Shown: positions 27,455 through 36,429, counted from the first letter of the stretch. The stretch: 64,000 nucleotides of DNA from JAKFDI01 sp044508835 (GCA_044508835.1 JBIQHD010000007.1:110221-174220); one strand, 5' to 3'. Made by a program: numbers and translations. Notes: generated by a model from the letters alone, not told the origin.

Positions 27455-28654
27455 ATGAAGGCCCTGTGCTGGCACGGCAAGAAGGACATCCGCTGCGACA
27501 CCGTGCCCGACCCGGTGATCGAGGATCCGCGCGACGCCATCGTGCGGGTGACGAGCTGCGCCATCTGCGGCTCCGACCTGCACCTGTTCGACGGCTTCAT
27601 CCCGGGCATGAAGCCGGGCGACGTGATGGGCCACGAGTTCATGGGCGAGGTGGTCGAGGTGGGCCGCGGCGTGGCCGGGCGCGGCAGCACGCTGAAGGTG
27701 GGCGACCGCGTGGTCGTGCCCTTCACCATCTGCTGCGGGGACTGCGAGCAGTGCCGGCGCGGCAACTGGTCGGTGTGCGAGCGCAGCAACCGCAACAAGG
27801 GCACGGCCGACAAGCTGTTCGGCCACGCCACGGCCGGCCTGTACGGCTATTCGCACCTCACCGGCGGCTATGCCGGCGGCCAGGCCGAGTACGTGCGCGT
27901 GCCCTATGCCGACGTGACGCCGGTGCGGATCCCGGACGGCCTGAGCGACGAGCAGGTGCTGTTCCTCGGCGACATCTTCCCGACCGGCTGGCAGGCCGCG
28001 GTGCAGTGCGACATCCAGCCCACCGACACCGTGGCGGTCTGGGGCGCCGGGCCGGTGGGCCAGTTCGCCATCCGCAGCGCCGTGCTGCTGGGCGCCAGGC
28101 AGGTGGTCGCCATCGACTGCGAGGAAGACCGCCTGAGCATGGCGCGGGCGGGCGGTGCGCTGACCATCAATTTCCGCAAGGAAAGCGTGGTCGAGCGGCT
28201 CAACGAGCTCACCGCCGGCAAGGGGCCGGAGAAGTGCATCGACGCCGTGGGCATGGAGTCGCACGTGGGCGGCACCATCGACACGCTGTACGACCGCGCC
28301 AAGCAGGCCGTGATGCTCGAGACCGACCGGCCGCACGTGCTGCGCGAGATGATCTACGTCTGCCGCCCGGCGGGCGTGCTGTCGATCCCCGGCGTCTACG
28401 GCGGGCTGGTCGACAAGCTGCCCTTCGGCGCGCTGATGCAGAAGGGCCTGACCGTGCGCACCGGCCAGACCCACGTCAACCGCTGGACGGACGACCTGCT
28501 GCGCCGCATCGAGGAAGGGCAGATCGACCCGTCCTTCGTCATCACCCACACCTGCACGCTGGAGGACGGGCCGGCGATGTACCAGGTGTTCCGCGACAAG
28601 CAGGACGGCTGCGTGAAGGTCGTGCTGAAGCCCGGCCGAGGATCGACCCCATGA
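27455..28654 (+). CDS. zinc-dependent alcohol dehydrogenase (FDH-like)
   Basis: 399 residues. Medium-chain dehydrogenase/reductase with catalytic zinc ligands in CAICGSDLH (near residue 36) and GHEFMGEV (near 64). The structural-zinc Cys cluster is FTICCGDCEQCRRGNWSVCE (near 92-112), and VWGAGPVGQFAIRSA (near 192) is the NAD-binding loop. Length and motif context match the glutathione-independent formaldehyde dehydrogenase-like subgroup; the real substrate is not clear. GAGGAG stands 8 bases before the ATG. The next gene overlaps by ATGA. Confidence 0.9.
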   Translation: MKALCWHGKKDIRCDTVPDPVIEDPRDAIVRVTSCAICGSDLHLFDGFIPGMKPGDVMGHEFMGEVVEVGRGVAGRGSTLKVGDRVVVPFTICCGDCEQCRRGNWSVCERSNRNKGTADKLFGHATAGLYGYSHLTGGYAGGQAEYVRVPYADVTPVRIPDGLSDEQVLFLGDIFPTGWQAAVQCDIQPTDTVAVWGAGPVGQFAIRSAVLLGARQVVAIDCEEDRLSMARAGGALTINFRKESVVERLNELTAGKGPEKCIDAVGMESHVGGTIDTLYDRAKQAVMLETDRPHVLREMIYVCRPAGVLSIPGVYGGLVDKLPFGALMQKGLTVRTGQTHVNRWTDDLLRRIEEGQIDPSFVITHTCTLEDGPAMYQVFRDKQDGCVKVVLKPGRGSTP

Positions 28655-29226
28655 ACGACACCGATGACCTGCCCGTCGCCGCATCCGGCGGCGACGAACG
28701 CACCGACGGCCGAGACGACCGCCCGCTGCACCGCCGCAGCGTGCGCCGCGCGGCGCGCGCGCTCGGCTGGTTCAGCCTCGGGCTGGGCCTCGCGCAGGTG
28801 CTGGCGCCGCGCGCCGTGGCGCGCGCCACCGGCATGGGCGCGCGCGAGACGCTGGTGCGCGCCTGCGGCCTGCGCGAGATCGCCACCGGCCTCGGCCTGC
28901 TGCTCGCGCGCGACCCGACGCCCTGGCTCTGCGCACGGGTGGCGGGCGACGCGGTCGACCTGGCGACGCTCGGCGCCCACGTGGGCCGCGGCAATCCGCG
29001 CAGCACGAACGCCGCCCTCGCCGTCGCGGCGGTGGCCGGCGTCACCGCCGTCGACGCGCTGAGCGCCCGCGCCGCGCGCCGCGACCGCCTGCCGCTCGCG
29101 CACGACTACAGCGACCGCCGCGGCCTGCCCCTGCCGCCGGACGAGATGCGCGGGGCGGCCACCATCGACTTCGACATGCCCGAGGACATGCAGATCCCGC
29201 TGCCGCTGCGGCCCCAGCTCCACTGA
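28651..29226 (+). CDS. membrane-associated protein of unknown function
   Basis: 191 residues, translationally coupled to the alcohol dehydrogenase (ATGA). A charged N terminus with an Arg cluster (about 22-36) precedes three or four hydrophobic segments (about 39-58, 70-90, 98-108, 117-133). The amphipathic C-terminal tail contains DMPEDMQIPLPLR. Similar downstream partners of this dehydrogenase are sometimes labelled cyclase/dehydrase or DUF4267-like, but I cannot assign a function. The coupling suggests a role with the dehydrogenase. Confidence 0.65.
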   Translation: MNDTDDLPVAASGGDERTDGRDDRPLHRRSVRRAARALGWFSLGLGLAQVLAPRAVARATGMGARETLVRACGLREIATGLGLLLARDPTPWLCARVAGDAVDLATLGAHVGRGNPRSTNAALAVAAVAGVTAVDALSARAARRDRLPLAHDYSDRRGLPLPPDEMRGAATIDFDMPEDMQIPLPLRPQLH

Positions 29227-29304
29227 GGCTGCGCGTCGCCCGCCGCCGCCGCCCGCTGGCATGATGGCCGGCGGTTCCGTCCCGAGCGAGAGGTGGCCCC
29301 GCGC

Positions 29305-30108
29305 ATGGAAAAGCTCGAACACCTGCGTGCCGCGTACCGGCGCGACGAAGTGGTGCTCTTCGTCGGCGCCGGCGTGTCGCTGTCGCTCGGCCTGCCGCCG
29401 TGGAGCGCGCTCATCGAGCACATGACGCGCCAGCTCGGGCTGGAGCCGCAGGCCTTCCGCGACTACGGCAGCTACCTGACGCTGGCCGAGTACTTCCGGC
29501 TGCAGCACGGCAGCATCGGCCCGCTGCGCAGCTGGATGGACCGCGAATGGCACCGCGCCGACATGACGGTGGAAGGCTCGCGCGTGCACGAGCTCATCGT
29601 CAAGGGGCGGTTCCGCATCGTCTACACCACCAACTACGACCGCTGGCTGGAGGCCGCCTTCCGGCACCACGGCCGGCCGTACACGAAGATCGTCGGCGTG
29701 GCGGATCTCGCGCGCATCCGCGCCGACGTGCCGCAGATCATCAAGTTCCACGGCGACTTCGAGAACGACGAGTCCATCGTGCTCGACGAGAGCAGCTACT
29801 TCCGCCGCCTGGACTTCGAGTCGCCGCTGGACATCAAGCTGCGCGCCGACGTGCTCGGCCGCTCGGTGCTGTTCATCGGCTACAGCCTGGCCGACATCAA
29901 CATCCGCTACCTCTTCTACAAGCTCTCGCGCCTGTGGAAGGCATCGGTGCCGAACGTGCCGCAGCCGCGCTCCTACATCTTCTCGCCGGTGCGCAACCCG
30001 GTGCAGGAGGCGGTGCTGGCGCAATGGGGCATCGACATGATGGCGGTGGAGCACCCCGACCCGACGCAGGCGCTGGTGGAGTTCCTGGAGAGCGTGGTCG
30101 CCGACTGA
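29305..30108 (+). CDS. stand-alone SIR2-like domain protein
   Basis: 267 residues that are almost entirely one SIR2-like domain. Motifs: FVGAGVSLSLGLPPW near residue 18 (NAD pocket), VYTTNYDRWLEAA near 110, KFHGDFEN near 150 (catalytic His), and FIGYSLADINIRYLF near 192. The residues used by NAD-cleaving SIR2 proteins of bacterial immune systems are all present. No zinc-finger Cys quartet of deacetylases is seen, which argues against a protein deacetylase. No partner gene (Argonaute, HerA, STAND ATPase) is adjacent. The ATG at 29305 is chosen; a GTG 12 bases upstream is possible. Confidence 0.8.
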   Translation: MEKLEHLRAAYRRDEVVLFVGAGVSLSLGLPPWSALIEHMTRQLGLEPQAFRDYGSYLTLAEYFRLQHGSIGPLRSWMDREWHRADMTVEGSRVHELIVKGRFRIVYTTNYDRWLEAAFRHHGRPYTKIVGVADLARIRADVPQIIKFHGDFENDESIVLDESSYFRRLDFESPLDIKLRADVLGRSVLFIGYSLADINIRYLFYKLSRLWKASVPNVPQPRSYIFSPVRNPVQEAVLAQWGIDMMAVEHPDPTQALVEFLESVVAD

Positions 30109-30212
30109 TGCCGATTCGCGACCGGACGACGAGAACCGTCCGGGCGGGAGGTATCGAAGCCTCGTGCACGCCGATTGCCGCAGGGCCGGGTACGCATCAC
30201 AGGAGTACCGCC

Positions 30213-30809
30213 ATGCGAATCCCGACATCTCCCCGCACGACGCTCGTCGCGCTCGCCGCCGCCCTCGGCCTCGTCGTCGGCGCGGCGGCGCAGACCGGCA
30301 GCGCCGGCACCTCGGCCTCCCCTTCCGTCGTCAAGGCCGGCTCGACCTCTCCCGCCGACCGCCGGTTCGTCCAGAGCGCCGCCATGGGCGGCATGGCCGA
30401 GGTCGAGCTCGGCAGGCTGGCGCAGGACAAGGCGTCGAGCGACGAGGTGAAGGCGTTCGGCGCGCGCATGGTCGAGGACCACGGCAAGGCCAACGAGACG
30501 CTGAAGGGCATCGCCGCATCCCAGGGCGCCGAGGTGCCGGCCTCGCTCGACAGGAAGCACCGCGCCACCGTGGAGAAGCTGGGCAAGCTCTCGGGCGCCG
30601 AGTTCGACCGGGCGTACATGAAGCAGATGGTGGCCGACCACGAGAAGACGGTGGGCGACTTCAAGGCGCAGGCCGAGGCGGGCAAGAACGCGCCGCTGAA
30701 GGACTTCGCCGCCACCGCGCTGCCCACGCTGCAGGCGCACCTGGAGATGGCGAAGTCGCTGCACGGCGCCGCCCGCGGCGCCAAGCGCGGCGGCGCCGGC
30801 AAGTCCTGA
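30213..30809 (+). CDS. DUF4142 family periplasmic protein
   Basis: 198 residues with a signal peptide (LVALAAALGLVVGAAAQ, cut near residue 27). A ferritin-like four-helix DUF4142 domain (about 47-185) follows, with ADRRFVQSAAMGGMAEVELG and FDRAYMKQMVADHEKTV. Function is unknown; members are often stress-induced envelope proteins. The tail is basic (GAKRGGAGKS). A clear AGGAG ribosome site lies 8 bases upstream. It ends convergently with the broken CheB-REC gene. Confidence 0.85.
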   Translation: MRIPTSPRTTLVALAAALGLVVGAAAQTGSAGTSASPSVVKAGSTSPADRRFVQSAAMGGMAEVELGRLAQDKASSDEVKAFGARMVEDHGKANETLKGIAASQGAEVPASLDRKHRATVEKLGKLSGAEFDRAYMKQMVADHEKTVGDFKAQAEAGKNAPLKDFAATALPTLQAHLEMAKSLHGAARGAKRGGAGKS

Positions 30810-30827
30810 CGCCGTCCCCGGGGCCGT

Positions 30828-31720
30828 TCAGCCGGCGGCGCCGAGCCGCCCCACGGCGGCCAGCAGGTCGTCGATGCGCACCGGCTTGCTGACCTGCGCG
30901 TTGAAGCCCGCCTCCAGCGCGCGGGCCTCGTCCTTGGTGCGCCCGAAGCCGGTGACGGCCACGGCGGGCAAGGCCGTGTGGCGCGGCAGCCGGCGGATGG
31001 CCGCGATCAGCTGGTAGCCGTCCATGCCCGGCATGGCGATGTCCGACAGCAACGGTCGAAGTCGGCCGCCTCGGCGCGCACCAGCGCTTCGGCGCCGCTG
31101 CGCGCGCCGGTCACCTCGGCGCCTTCGAGCGCCAGCAGGTGGCGGAAGGCCTCCAGCACGCCGGTGGCGATGGCGCTTTGCGGCATGCCGTCGTACTCGG
31201 CGCCCATCGGGCTCTGCGCGATGGCCACGCCGCCGTGCTCCTTGAGCGACACCAGGCCGACGGCGCCGTCGGAGCCGGTGCCCGACAGCACGATGCCGAC
31301 CGCGCGCTCCTGGTGCACCCGCGCCAGCGCGCGGAAGAACAGGTCGATCGACACATGGCGCCCGCGCCGCGGCGGCAGGTCGGTCAGGCGCAGGTAGCCG
31401 CCGTTCATCGACAGCTGCTTGTTCGGCGGAATGACGTAGACGCGGTCCGGCTCCACCGGCGCCGGCTCGGTGACCTGCAGCACCGGCATGCGGGTGTGGC
31501 GCTGCAGGATGCTGTCGACGTGGCTCTCGTGCTCGGGCGACAGGTGCAGGATGACGACGAAGGCCATGCCGGTGTCGCTGGGCATGCCGCTGAAGAAGGT
31601 GCTCAGCGCGGTCACGCCGCCCGCCGAGGCGCCGATGCCCACGACGGGAAAGCGCAGCGAACTCTGCACCTTCAGCGGCCAGGTGCCGGCGGAAGGCCCG
31701 GGCTCGGAAGGAATGCTCAT
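30828..31720 (-). pseudogene. remnant of a CheB...receiver hybrid regulator: internal deletion plus frameshift
   Basis: The N-terminal part (ATG at 31720) is a CheB methylesterase domain with its catalytic Ser (GIGASAGG), His (VILHLSPEHES) and Asp (GTGSDGAVG). After MPQSAIATG, where CheB should continue, it jumps into the middle of a receiver domain (LEAFRHLLALEGAEVTGA). The receiver's first strand and acidic pocket are missing. About 45 residues later, near 31055, the frame shifts: LLSDIAMPGMDGYQLIAAI and KPVRIDDLLAAVG continue in another frame to 30828. One missing base in ADFD-x-LLSD explains the shift. Such a product would normally be a CheB-CheR-PAS-kinase-receiver protein over 1,000 residues long. 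Confidence 0.8.
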
Positions 31721-32009
31721 CGGCGGGATCCTGCCCATTGTGGGTGCGCAGGCACCGTGGCGGGCCCGCACGCCGGGCGAGGGATCGCGGCAAGCCGCGT
31801 TCCCGCGCGCGCCTTCCACGATCGCCGCAGCCTGTCAAAGGCGCGCGGCGTTTCCCCATGCGATGCGCGGCCTTTGCCGGCGCGCCGCAACCGCTCGCTA
31901 GGATGGCGCGGCTTTTCGCCGATGCCTGCCATGCTGTGGTGGCCCTGTTCGCCGCGGTGGCGGGCCCTCGCGGCCGCCGCCGCGCCGACCCGATGCACTT
32001 CCCCCCCCC

Positions 32010-32462
32010 ATGACCGCACGCCTTCCCGGCACCGCCTTTCTCCTCGCCCTCGCTTTCGTGTTCGCCGCCGCGCCCGCCGCGGCCCAGCAGATGGCGAGCG
32101 TCGACCGCAACGAGGTCCACATGCGCGCCGGCCCGGGCACGAACCACGAGTCGCTGTGGCTGCTGGGGCGCGGCTATCCGCTGCAGATCATCGGGCGCCA
32201 GGGCCGGTGGGTGCAGGTGCGCGACTTCGAGGCCGACAAGGGCTGGGTCTACCGGCCGCTGCTGGGCGCCAAGCCCCACTTCGTCGTCAAGGTGAAGGTG
32301 GCCAACATCCGCAGCCGGGCGAGCACGCGCGGGGCCGTCGTCGGCAAGGCGCGCTACGGCGACGTGCTGCGCACGCTCGGGCGAACGAAGGACTGGGTCA
32401 AGGTGCAGCAGGAAGGCGGCGCGAAGGGCTGGGTCGCGCGCCGGCTGCTGTGGGGCTGGTAG
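32010..32462 (+). CDS. secreted protein with two bacterial SH3 domains
   Basis: 150 residues: signal peptide (ALAFVFAAAPAAAQQ, cut near residue 26) and two SH3b repeats (about 28-85 and 95-148). Each has a VNVRxGPGT-like opening (VHMRAGPGTNHE; ANIRSRASTRG) and a closing GWVxRxLL motif. SH3b domains bind peptidoglycan or proteins in the envelope. The ATG is directly preceded by a run of nine C and has no ribosome site. The poly-C run sits inside an overlapping upstream reading frame, so its length could decide how translation enters. Confidence 0.85.
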   Translation: MTARLPGTAFLLALAFVFAAAPAAAQQMASVDRNEVHMRAGPGTNHESLWLLGRGYPLQIIGRQGRWVQVRDFEADKGWVYRPLLGAKPHFVVKVKVANIRSRASTRGAVVGKARYGDVLRTLGRTKDWVKVQQEGGAKGWVARRLLWGW

Positions 32463-32517
32463 GCCGGCCGGCCGCTGCGGTACAACGCGGGGCACCCCAT
32501 CCCACGGAGGCTTTCGC

Positions 32518-33486
32518 ATGACGTCCCGCCCGCTTCGCCCCCTCGGCCGCTCCGGCCTCTCGATCTCGCCGCTGGTGTTCGGCGGCAACGTCTTCGGCTG
32601 GACGGCCGACGAGAAGACCAGCTTCTCGCTGCTCGACGCCTGGCTGGACGCCGGCATGAACGCCGTCGACACGGCCGACGTGTACTCGCGCTGGGTGAGC
32701 GGCCACAGCGGCGGCGAGTCGGAGACCATCCTCGGCAAGTGGTTCGCCCGCAGCGGCAAGCGCGACCGCGTCGTGCTGATGACCAAGCTCGGCAAGGACA
32801 TGGGCGAGGGCCGCAAGGGCCTGTCCCGGCGCTACGTCGTGCAGGCGGTCGAGGCCTCGCTCAAGCGCCTGCAGACGGACCACATCGACCTCTACCAGTC
32901 GCACGACGACGATGCCGGCACGCCGCTGGAGGAGACGCTCGCCGCCTTCGGCGACCTGATCCGCGCGGGCAAGGTGCGCGCCATCGGCGCCTCCAACTAC
33001 GGCGCGGCGCGGCTGCAGCAGGCGCTGGTGCTCGCCGAGCGCACCGGCCTGCCGCGCTACGAGAGCCTGCAGCCGCTCTACAACCTGTACGACCGCGAGG
33101 AGTTCGAGCGCGAGCTGGCGCCGCTGTGCGAGCGGCACGACGTGGGCGTCGTCAACTTCTATGCGCTGGCGAGCGGCTTCCTCAGCGGCAAGTACCGCAG
33201 CGCCGAGGATGCCGCCAAGAGCGCTCGCGGGCGCGGCGTGGTGCAGAAGTACCTGAACCCGCGGGGCCTGCGCATCCTCGCGGCGCTCGATGCCGTCGGC
33301 AGGCGCCTGGATGCCACGCCCGCGCAGGTGGCGCTGGCGTGGCAGATGGCGCGCCCGGGCATCACGGCGCCGATCGTGAGCGCCACGTCGACGGCGCAGC
33401 TGGCCGAGCTGGTCGACGCCTCGCAGCTGCAGCTCGACGTCGAGGCCATCGCGGCCATCGACGAGGCGAGCGCGCCGGCCGCCTGA
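32518..33486 (+). CDS. aldo/keto reductase
   Basis: 322-residue TIM-barrel NADP(H) oxidoreductase. The catalytic tetrad is visible: Asp in AVDTADVY (near 50), Tyr of ADVYS, Lys in LMTKLGKD (near 83), and His in YQSHDDD (near 123). The cofactor-binding end reads PIVSATSTAQLAELV near 285. It resembles the YajO/Tas-like subgroup acting on small aldehydes; substrate unknown. It follows the SH3 gene by 55 bases with CGGAGG upstream of the ATG. Confidence 0.9.
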   Translation: MTSRPLRPLGRSGLSISPLVFGGNVFGWTADEKTSFSLLDAWLDAGMNAVDTADVYSRWVSGHSGGESETILGKWFARSGKRDRVVLMTKLGKDMGEGRKGLSRRYVVQAVEASLKRLQTDHIDLYQSHDDDAGTPLEETLAAFGDLIRAGKVRAIGASNYGAARLQQALVLAERTGLPRYESLQPLYNLYDREEFERELAPLCERHDVGVVNFYALASGFLSGKYRSAEDAAKSARGRGVVQKYLNPRGLRILAALDAVGRRLDATPAQVALAWQMARPGITAPIVSATSTAQLAELVDASQLQLDVEAIAAIDEASAPAA

Positions 33487-33508
33487 GGCCGCCGGCGCGC
33501 GCCGCCGT

Positions 33509-35221
33509 TCACTGGCAGGTGAAGCTCTCCGCCGCCTCCACGTCGCCCGCGCCGCTGTAGCGCGCCACCTTCGGATAGGGGCACAGCGGGCGGGTGCGGT
33601 CGGCGCTCCAGTCGGCCGGCACCTCGGCGTTGATGCCGCCCGCGTTGCCGGCGCCGCGCGCCGAGGCGATCACCCGGTCGGGCGCCTTGCCCTCCTCCAC
33701 CCACGCGACGAGCGACGACAGCATGTCGAACTGGTCGGTCGACGGCCCGCCCGCGCAGTGGCCCATGCCCGGCACGCGGTAGAAGCGGGCGAAGTCCGCG
33801 GCGCTGCCGCCGTGCGTGGTGCTCAGGCCCTCGTACCAGGCCTTGGTGTCGTCGACCGAGAAGATCGGGTCGCTCACGCCGTGGTAGACCATCAGCTTGC
33901 CGCCGCGGTTGCGCAGGGCCGACATGTTGGTCGGGTTCGGCGGCGTCATGAAGCTCATCGCCGATTCCTTGTAGGTGGCGTCGGTCGCGTTGATCTGCGC
34001 CACCATGTCGTCGAGGGAATAGGTCATGGCGAAGGCCGGGCCGACGAAGCCGGCGCCTTCCGGCGGCACCTTGAAGATCTGCCCCACCGCGCCCGAGTCG
34101 AGCACCAGCGGCGCGAAGAACTCCCAGAACGGGATGCCGCCGCTGCCCAGCCCCGCGTCGTACGGGAAGCTCGAATAGATCGCCGCGCCGGTGCTCGTGG
34201 TGGCGCCGCTGAAGATGGGCGCGATGGCCGTCTTCTGGTCCGCCGACAGGCACGAGCCGTCGCGCGCGCCGGTGCAGGTGGGCACGTCGGCGGCGAGGCT
34301 GAAGGCCGACCGGCAGGCCTCGACGTCCTGCACCAGGCCGTCGGTCGCACCGTCGAGCGCGTCGCACTTGGCGAGCACCGAGGCGGCCACCGTGGCGCGC
34401 TCGGCGGGGGTGAAGGCGGTGGCGAGGTCGTTCGGGTCCGTGGCCACCTTCGCGTACTGGCGCGCGCCGAAGATGTTGGCGATGGCAGCCTTGGGCAGGT
34501 TGAAGCCCGGCGCGCCGGCGAGCACGCCGTCGTAGTCGGCCGCGTAGCGTGCGGCGGTCACCATCGCGTGGCGCCCGCCGTTGGAGCAGCCGCCGAAGTA
34601 CGAGCGGTCCGGCGCCTTGCCGTAGGCCGCCTCGATGGTGCTCTTGGCCATCGGCGTGAGCTTGCGCACGGCGTCGTAGCCGTAGTCGAGGCGCGCCTGC
34701 GGGTCGAGGCCGAAGGCGGAGCCGTCGGCCGCAGTGTGCCCCGCATCGGAGCTGAGCACGGCGAAGCCCTGCATCAGGGCACCGGTCAGCGGACCGCCCC
34801 CCAGCGCGCCGGTGGCGGGCACGACGCTGCCATCGATGCCGCCGTTGCCCTGGTGGAAGAAGCGGCCGTTCCAGGCGACGGGCAGCCGCATCTCGAAGCC
34901 GATGGCGTAGGACTTGCCGTCCACGTCGCTGACGCGCTCGTGCATGCGCCCGGTCACCAGGCAGTGCTCGGGCGCGGCCAGCCCGCCGACCAGGGTGCCG
35001 GCCGCCACGCTGGTGGTCGCCGTGATGGTGGTGTCGGCCAGCGTGCCGAGCTTGGCGGCCAGGTCGGCGCAGGTGCCGACCAGCGCGGCGGCCGTGGCCG
35101 GCGCCAGCTGCGGCGGGGGCGGTGGAGGATCGTCGCCGCCGCCGCAGGCGGCCAGCGCGAGAAGGGGCAGCGGCGCGAGCGAGCGCCAGGTGGTGCGAGA
35201 AACGTCGAAGAGCGAGTGCAT
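33509..35221 (-). CDS. tannase/feruloyl esterase family lipoprotein
   Basis: 570 residues. A lipoprotein signal with lipobox LLALAAC (near residue 26), then a Gly/Asp/Pro stalk (CGGGDDPPPPPP). The tannase-fold alpha/beta hydrolase follows: nucleophile Ser in GGCSNGGRHA (near 212), Asp in YHGVSDPIF (near 445), and His in RVPGMGHCAGG (near 483). Cys next to Ser and His form the family's linking disulfide. It hydrolyses phenolic esters such as feruloyl, tannin or MHET-like esters; the substrate is not known. It is divergent from a MarR regulator gene with a palindrome between them. Confidence 0.9.
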   Translation of the reverse strand: MHSLFDVSRTTWRSLAPLPLLALAACGGGDDPPPPPPQLAPATAAALVGTCADLAAKLGTLADTTITATTSVAAGTLVGGLAAPEHCLVTGRMHERVSDVDGKSYAIGFEMRLPVAWNGRFFHQGNGGIDGSVVPATGALGGGPLTGALMQGFAVLSSDAGHTAADGSAFGLDPQARLDYGYDAVRKLTPMAKSTIEAAYGKAPDRSYFGGCSNGGRHAMVTAARYAADYDGVLAGAPGFNLPKAAIANIFGARQYAKVATDPNDLATAFTPAERATVAASVLAKCDALDGATDGLVQDVEACRSAFSLAADVPTCTGARDGSCLSADQKTAIAPIFSGATTSTGAAIYSSFPYDAGLGSGGIPFWEFFAPLVLDSGAVGQIFKVPPEGAGFVGPAFAMTYSLDDMVAQINATDATYKESAMSFMTPPNPTNMSALRNRGGKLMVYHGVSDPIFSVDDTKAWYEGLSTTHGGSAADFARFYRVPGMGHCAGGPSTDQFDMLSSLVAWVEEGKAPDRVIASARGAGNAGGINAEVPADWSADRTRPLCPYPKVARYSGAGDVEAAESFTCQ

Positions 35222-35294
35222 GGTGGAGTCTCCTGGGTGGCGCCGGTGGGCCGGCGCTCGTGGTGGGATGAAGAGAGAAGGTCCGCCCCCTGTT

Positions 35295-35310
35295 TGCTTG
35301 AAATCAAGCA
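35295..35310. promoter_or_regulatory. candidate MarR operator palindrome
   Basis: Perfect inverted repeat TGCTTGA-AA-TCAAGCA in the locally AT-rich gap between the divergent tannase and MarR genes. A related pair of half-sites, TTTGCTTG (35293-35300) and CAAGCAAA (35337-35344), spans about 50 bases. The size and position fit a MarR dimer site that controls both promoters, probably relieved by a phenolic ligand. Palindrome is seen; binding is inferred. Confidence 0.55.
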
Positions 35311-35449
35311 GATGATTAAGTTACTGAAGTGTTTCCAAGCAAAGAGAGGGCTTTCACTCATGGAAAAACGGCGCGCACTGGTTCAGCCGATGAATCACTT
35401 GGTGCAGCGGCCGGCCGGGCGCGCGGTGCCCTCTTCCGCCCGCGGGACA

Positions 35450-35944
35450 ATGGCGCGCATGAACCGCAAGCCCGCCGACCGCTCCGAGCTCACGCCCCAC
35501 GGCCGCCTGGCCGAAGCGGGCCTGCGCGACGTGCTGGGCTACCAGCTGGCGCAGGCGGCCATCGCGACGATGCAGGTCTTCGTCCACCGGGTCGGGCACC
35601 CGCACGAGCTGCGGCCCGTGGAGTTCACCGTGCTGACGCTGGTGCACGAGAACCCGGGCGTCTCGGCCAAGCAGCTGGCGAACGCGCTGGCGGTCACGGC
35701 GCCGAATATCTCGATGTGGATCGACAAGCTGGAAGCGCGCGGCCTGGTGGCGCGCGAGCGCAACGCCGCGGACCGCCGCGCCCAGCACATCCGCACCACC
35801 GCGGCGGGCGGCGAGCTCGCGCGCCGCGCGCTCTCGCTGCTGGTCGAGGGCGAGCGCAGCAGCTTCGGCGCGCTCAGCAAGGCCGAGATGGCGCTGCTGC
35901 TGGAGCTCCTGCACAAGGTCGCCCACTGCCGCAAGAGCGCCTGA
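35450..35944 (+). CDS. MarR family transcriptional regulator
   Basis: 164 residues. The winged-helix core reads VEFTVLTLVHENPGVSAKQLANALAVTAPNISMWIDKLEARGL and the wing follows as RERNAADRRAQHIRTT (quoted in part as family signatures around residues 60-120). An amphipathic dimer helix is at each end. MarR proteins repress neighbouring catabolic genes and are released by aromatic ligands; the divergent tannase-family gene is the obvious target. The start may also be ATG 35459 or the farther ATG 35360; the latter has AGAGAGG upstream but adds an unconserved leader. Confidence 0.85.
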   Translation: MARMNRKPADRSELTPHGRLAEAGLRDVLGYQLAQAAIATMQVFVHRVGHPHELRPVEFTVLTLVHENPGVSAKQLANALAVTAPNISMWIDKLEARGLVARERNAADRRAQHIRTTAAGGELARRALSLLVEGERSSFGALSKAEMALLLELLHKVAHCRKSA

Positions 35945-36099
35945 ACGGCGCCCCCGTGGGCCTGTTCCGACGGACGTTTCCTACCTCCGGTCGCGGCCTG
36001 CGCTGCCTTCGCCGGCGGCCCTCGGGTGCTGAAATGGTCTTCATGGCGGGGCCACGCGACGGCCCGCCATTCCTACAGCAACTGCAAAGGAATCGCAGC

Positions 36100-36429
36100 A
36101 TGAAGACGAAGTACCTTCTCTCCGCACTCATCGCCGGCGCCTTCGGCACCGGCGCGGCCCTGGCCCAGACGAGCACCTACGGCACCTCCCCGAGCGACGA
36201 CGGCGCCGCCACGCGCGGCGAGGTGAGGTCGGACGCCCGGCACGACATGCGCACGAACGGCGCCAGCACGGGCGACGGCTACACCCGCCAGCAGCTGCGC
36301 GAGGCCGGCAGCGGCGGCAACGCGGACGACTACCTGAACTACCTGCCGAGCGAGGACATGCGCGAGAACGAGACCTCGGGCATCAACGCCGGCAGCGTCT
36401 CGATCGGCGACGGCACGGCGCAGCCCTGA
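36100..36429 (+). CDS. small secreted protein of unknown function
   Basis: 109 residues with a signal peptide (LLSALIAGAFGTGAALAQ, cut near residue 23). The mature part is short, polar, low-complexity, rich in Gly, Ser, Asp and Thr (DGYTRQQLREAGSGGNADDY). No family recognised. A ribosome site (AAAGGAA) lies 8 bases upstream. The stop codon runs directly into palindromic repeat copy C. Confidence 0.7.
   Translation: MKTKYLLSALIAGAFGTGAALAQTSTYGTSPSDDGAATRGEVRSDARHDMRTNGASTGDGYTRQQLREAGSGGNADDYLNYLPSEDMRENETSGINAGSVSIGDGTAQP

Noticed and set aside
29305..30108. Multi-gene anti-phage island around the SIR2 gene
   Set aside because: Flanking genes (alcohol dehydrogenase set, DUF4142, CheB remnant) are ordinary chromosomal genes, and there is no composition change or mobile gene.
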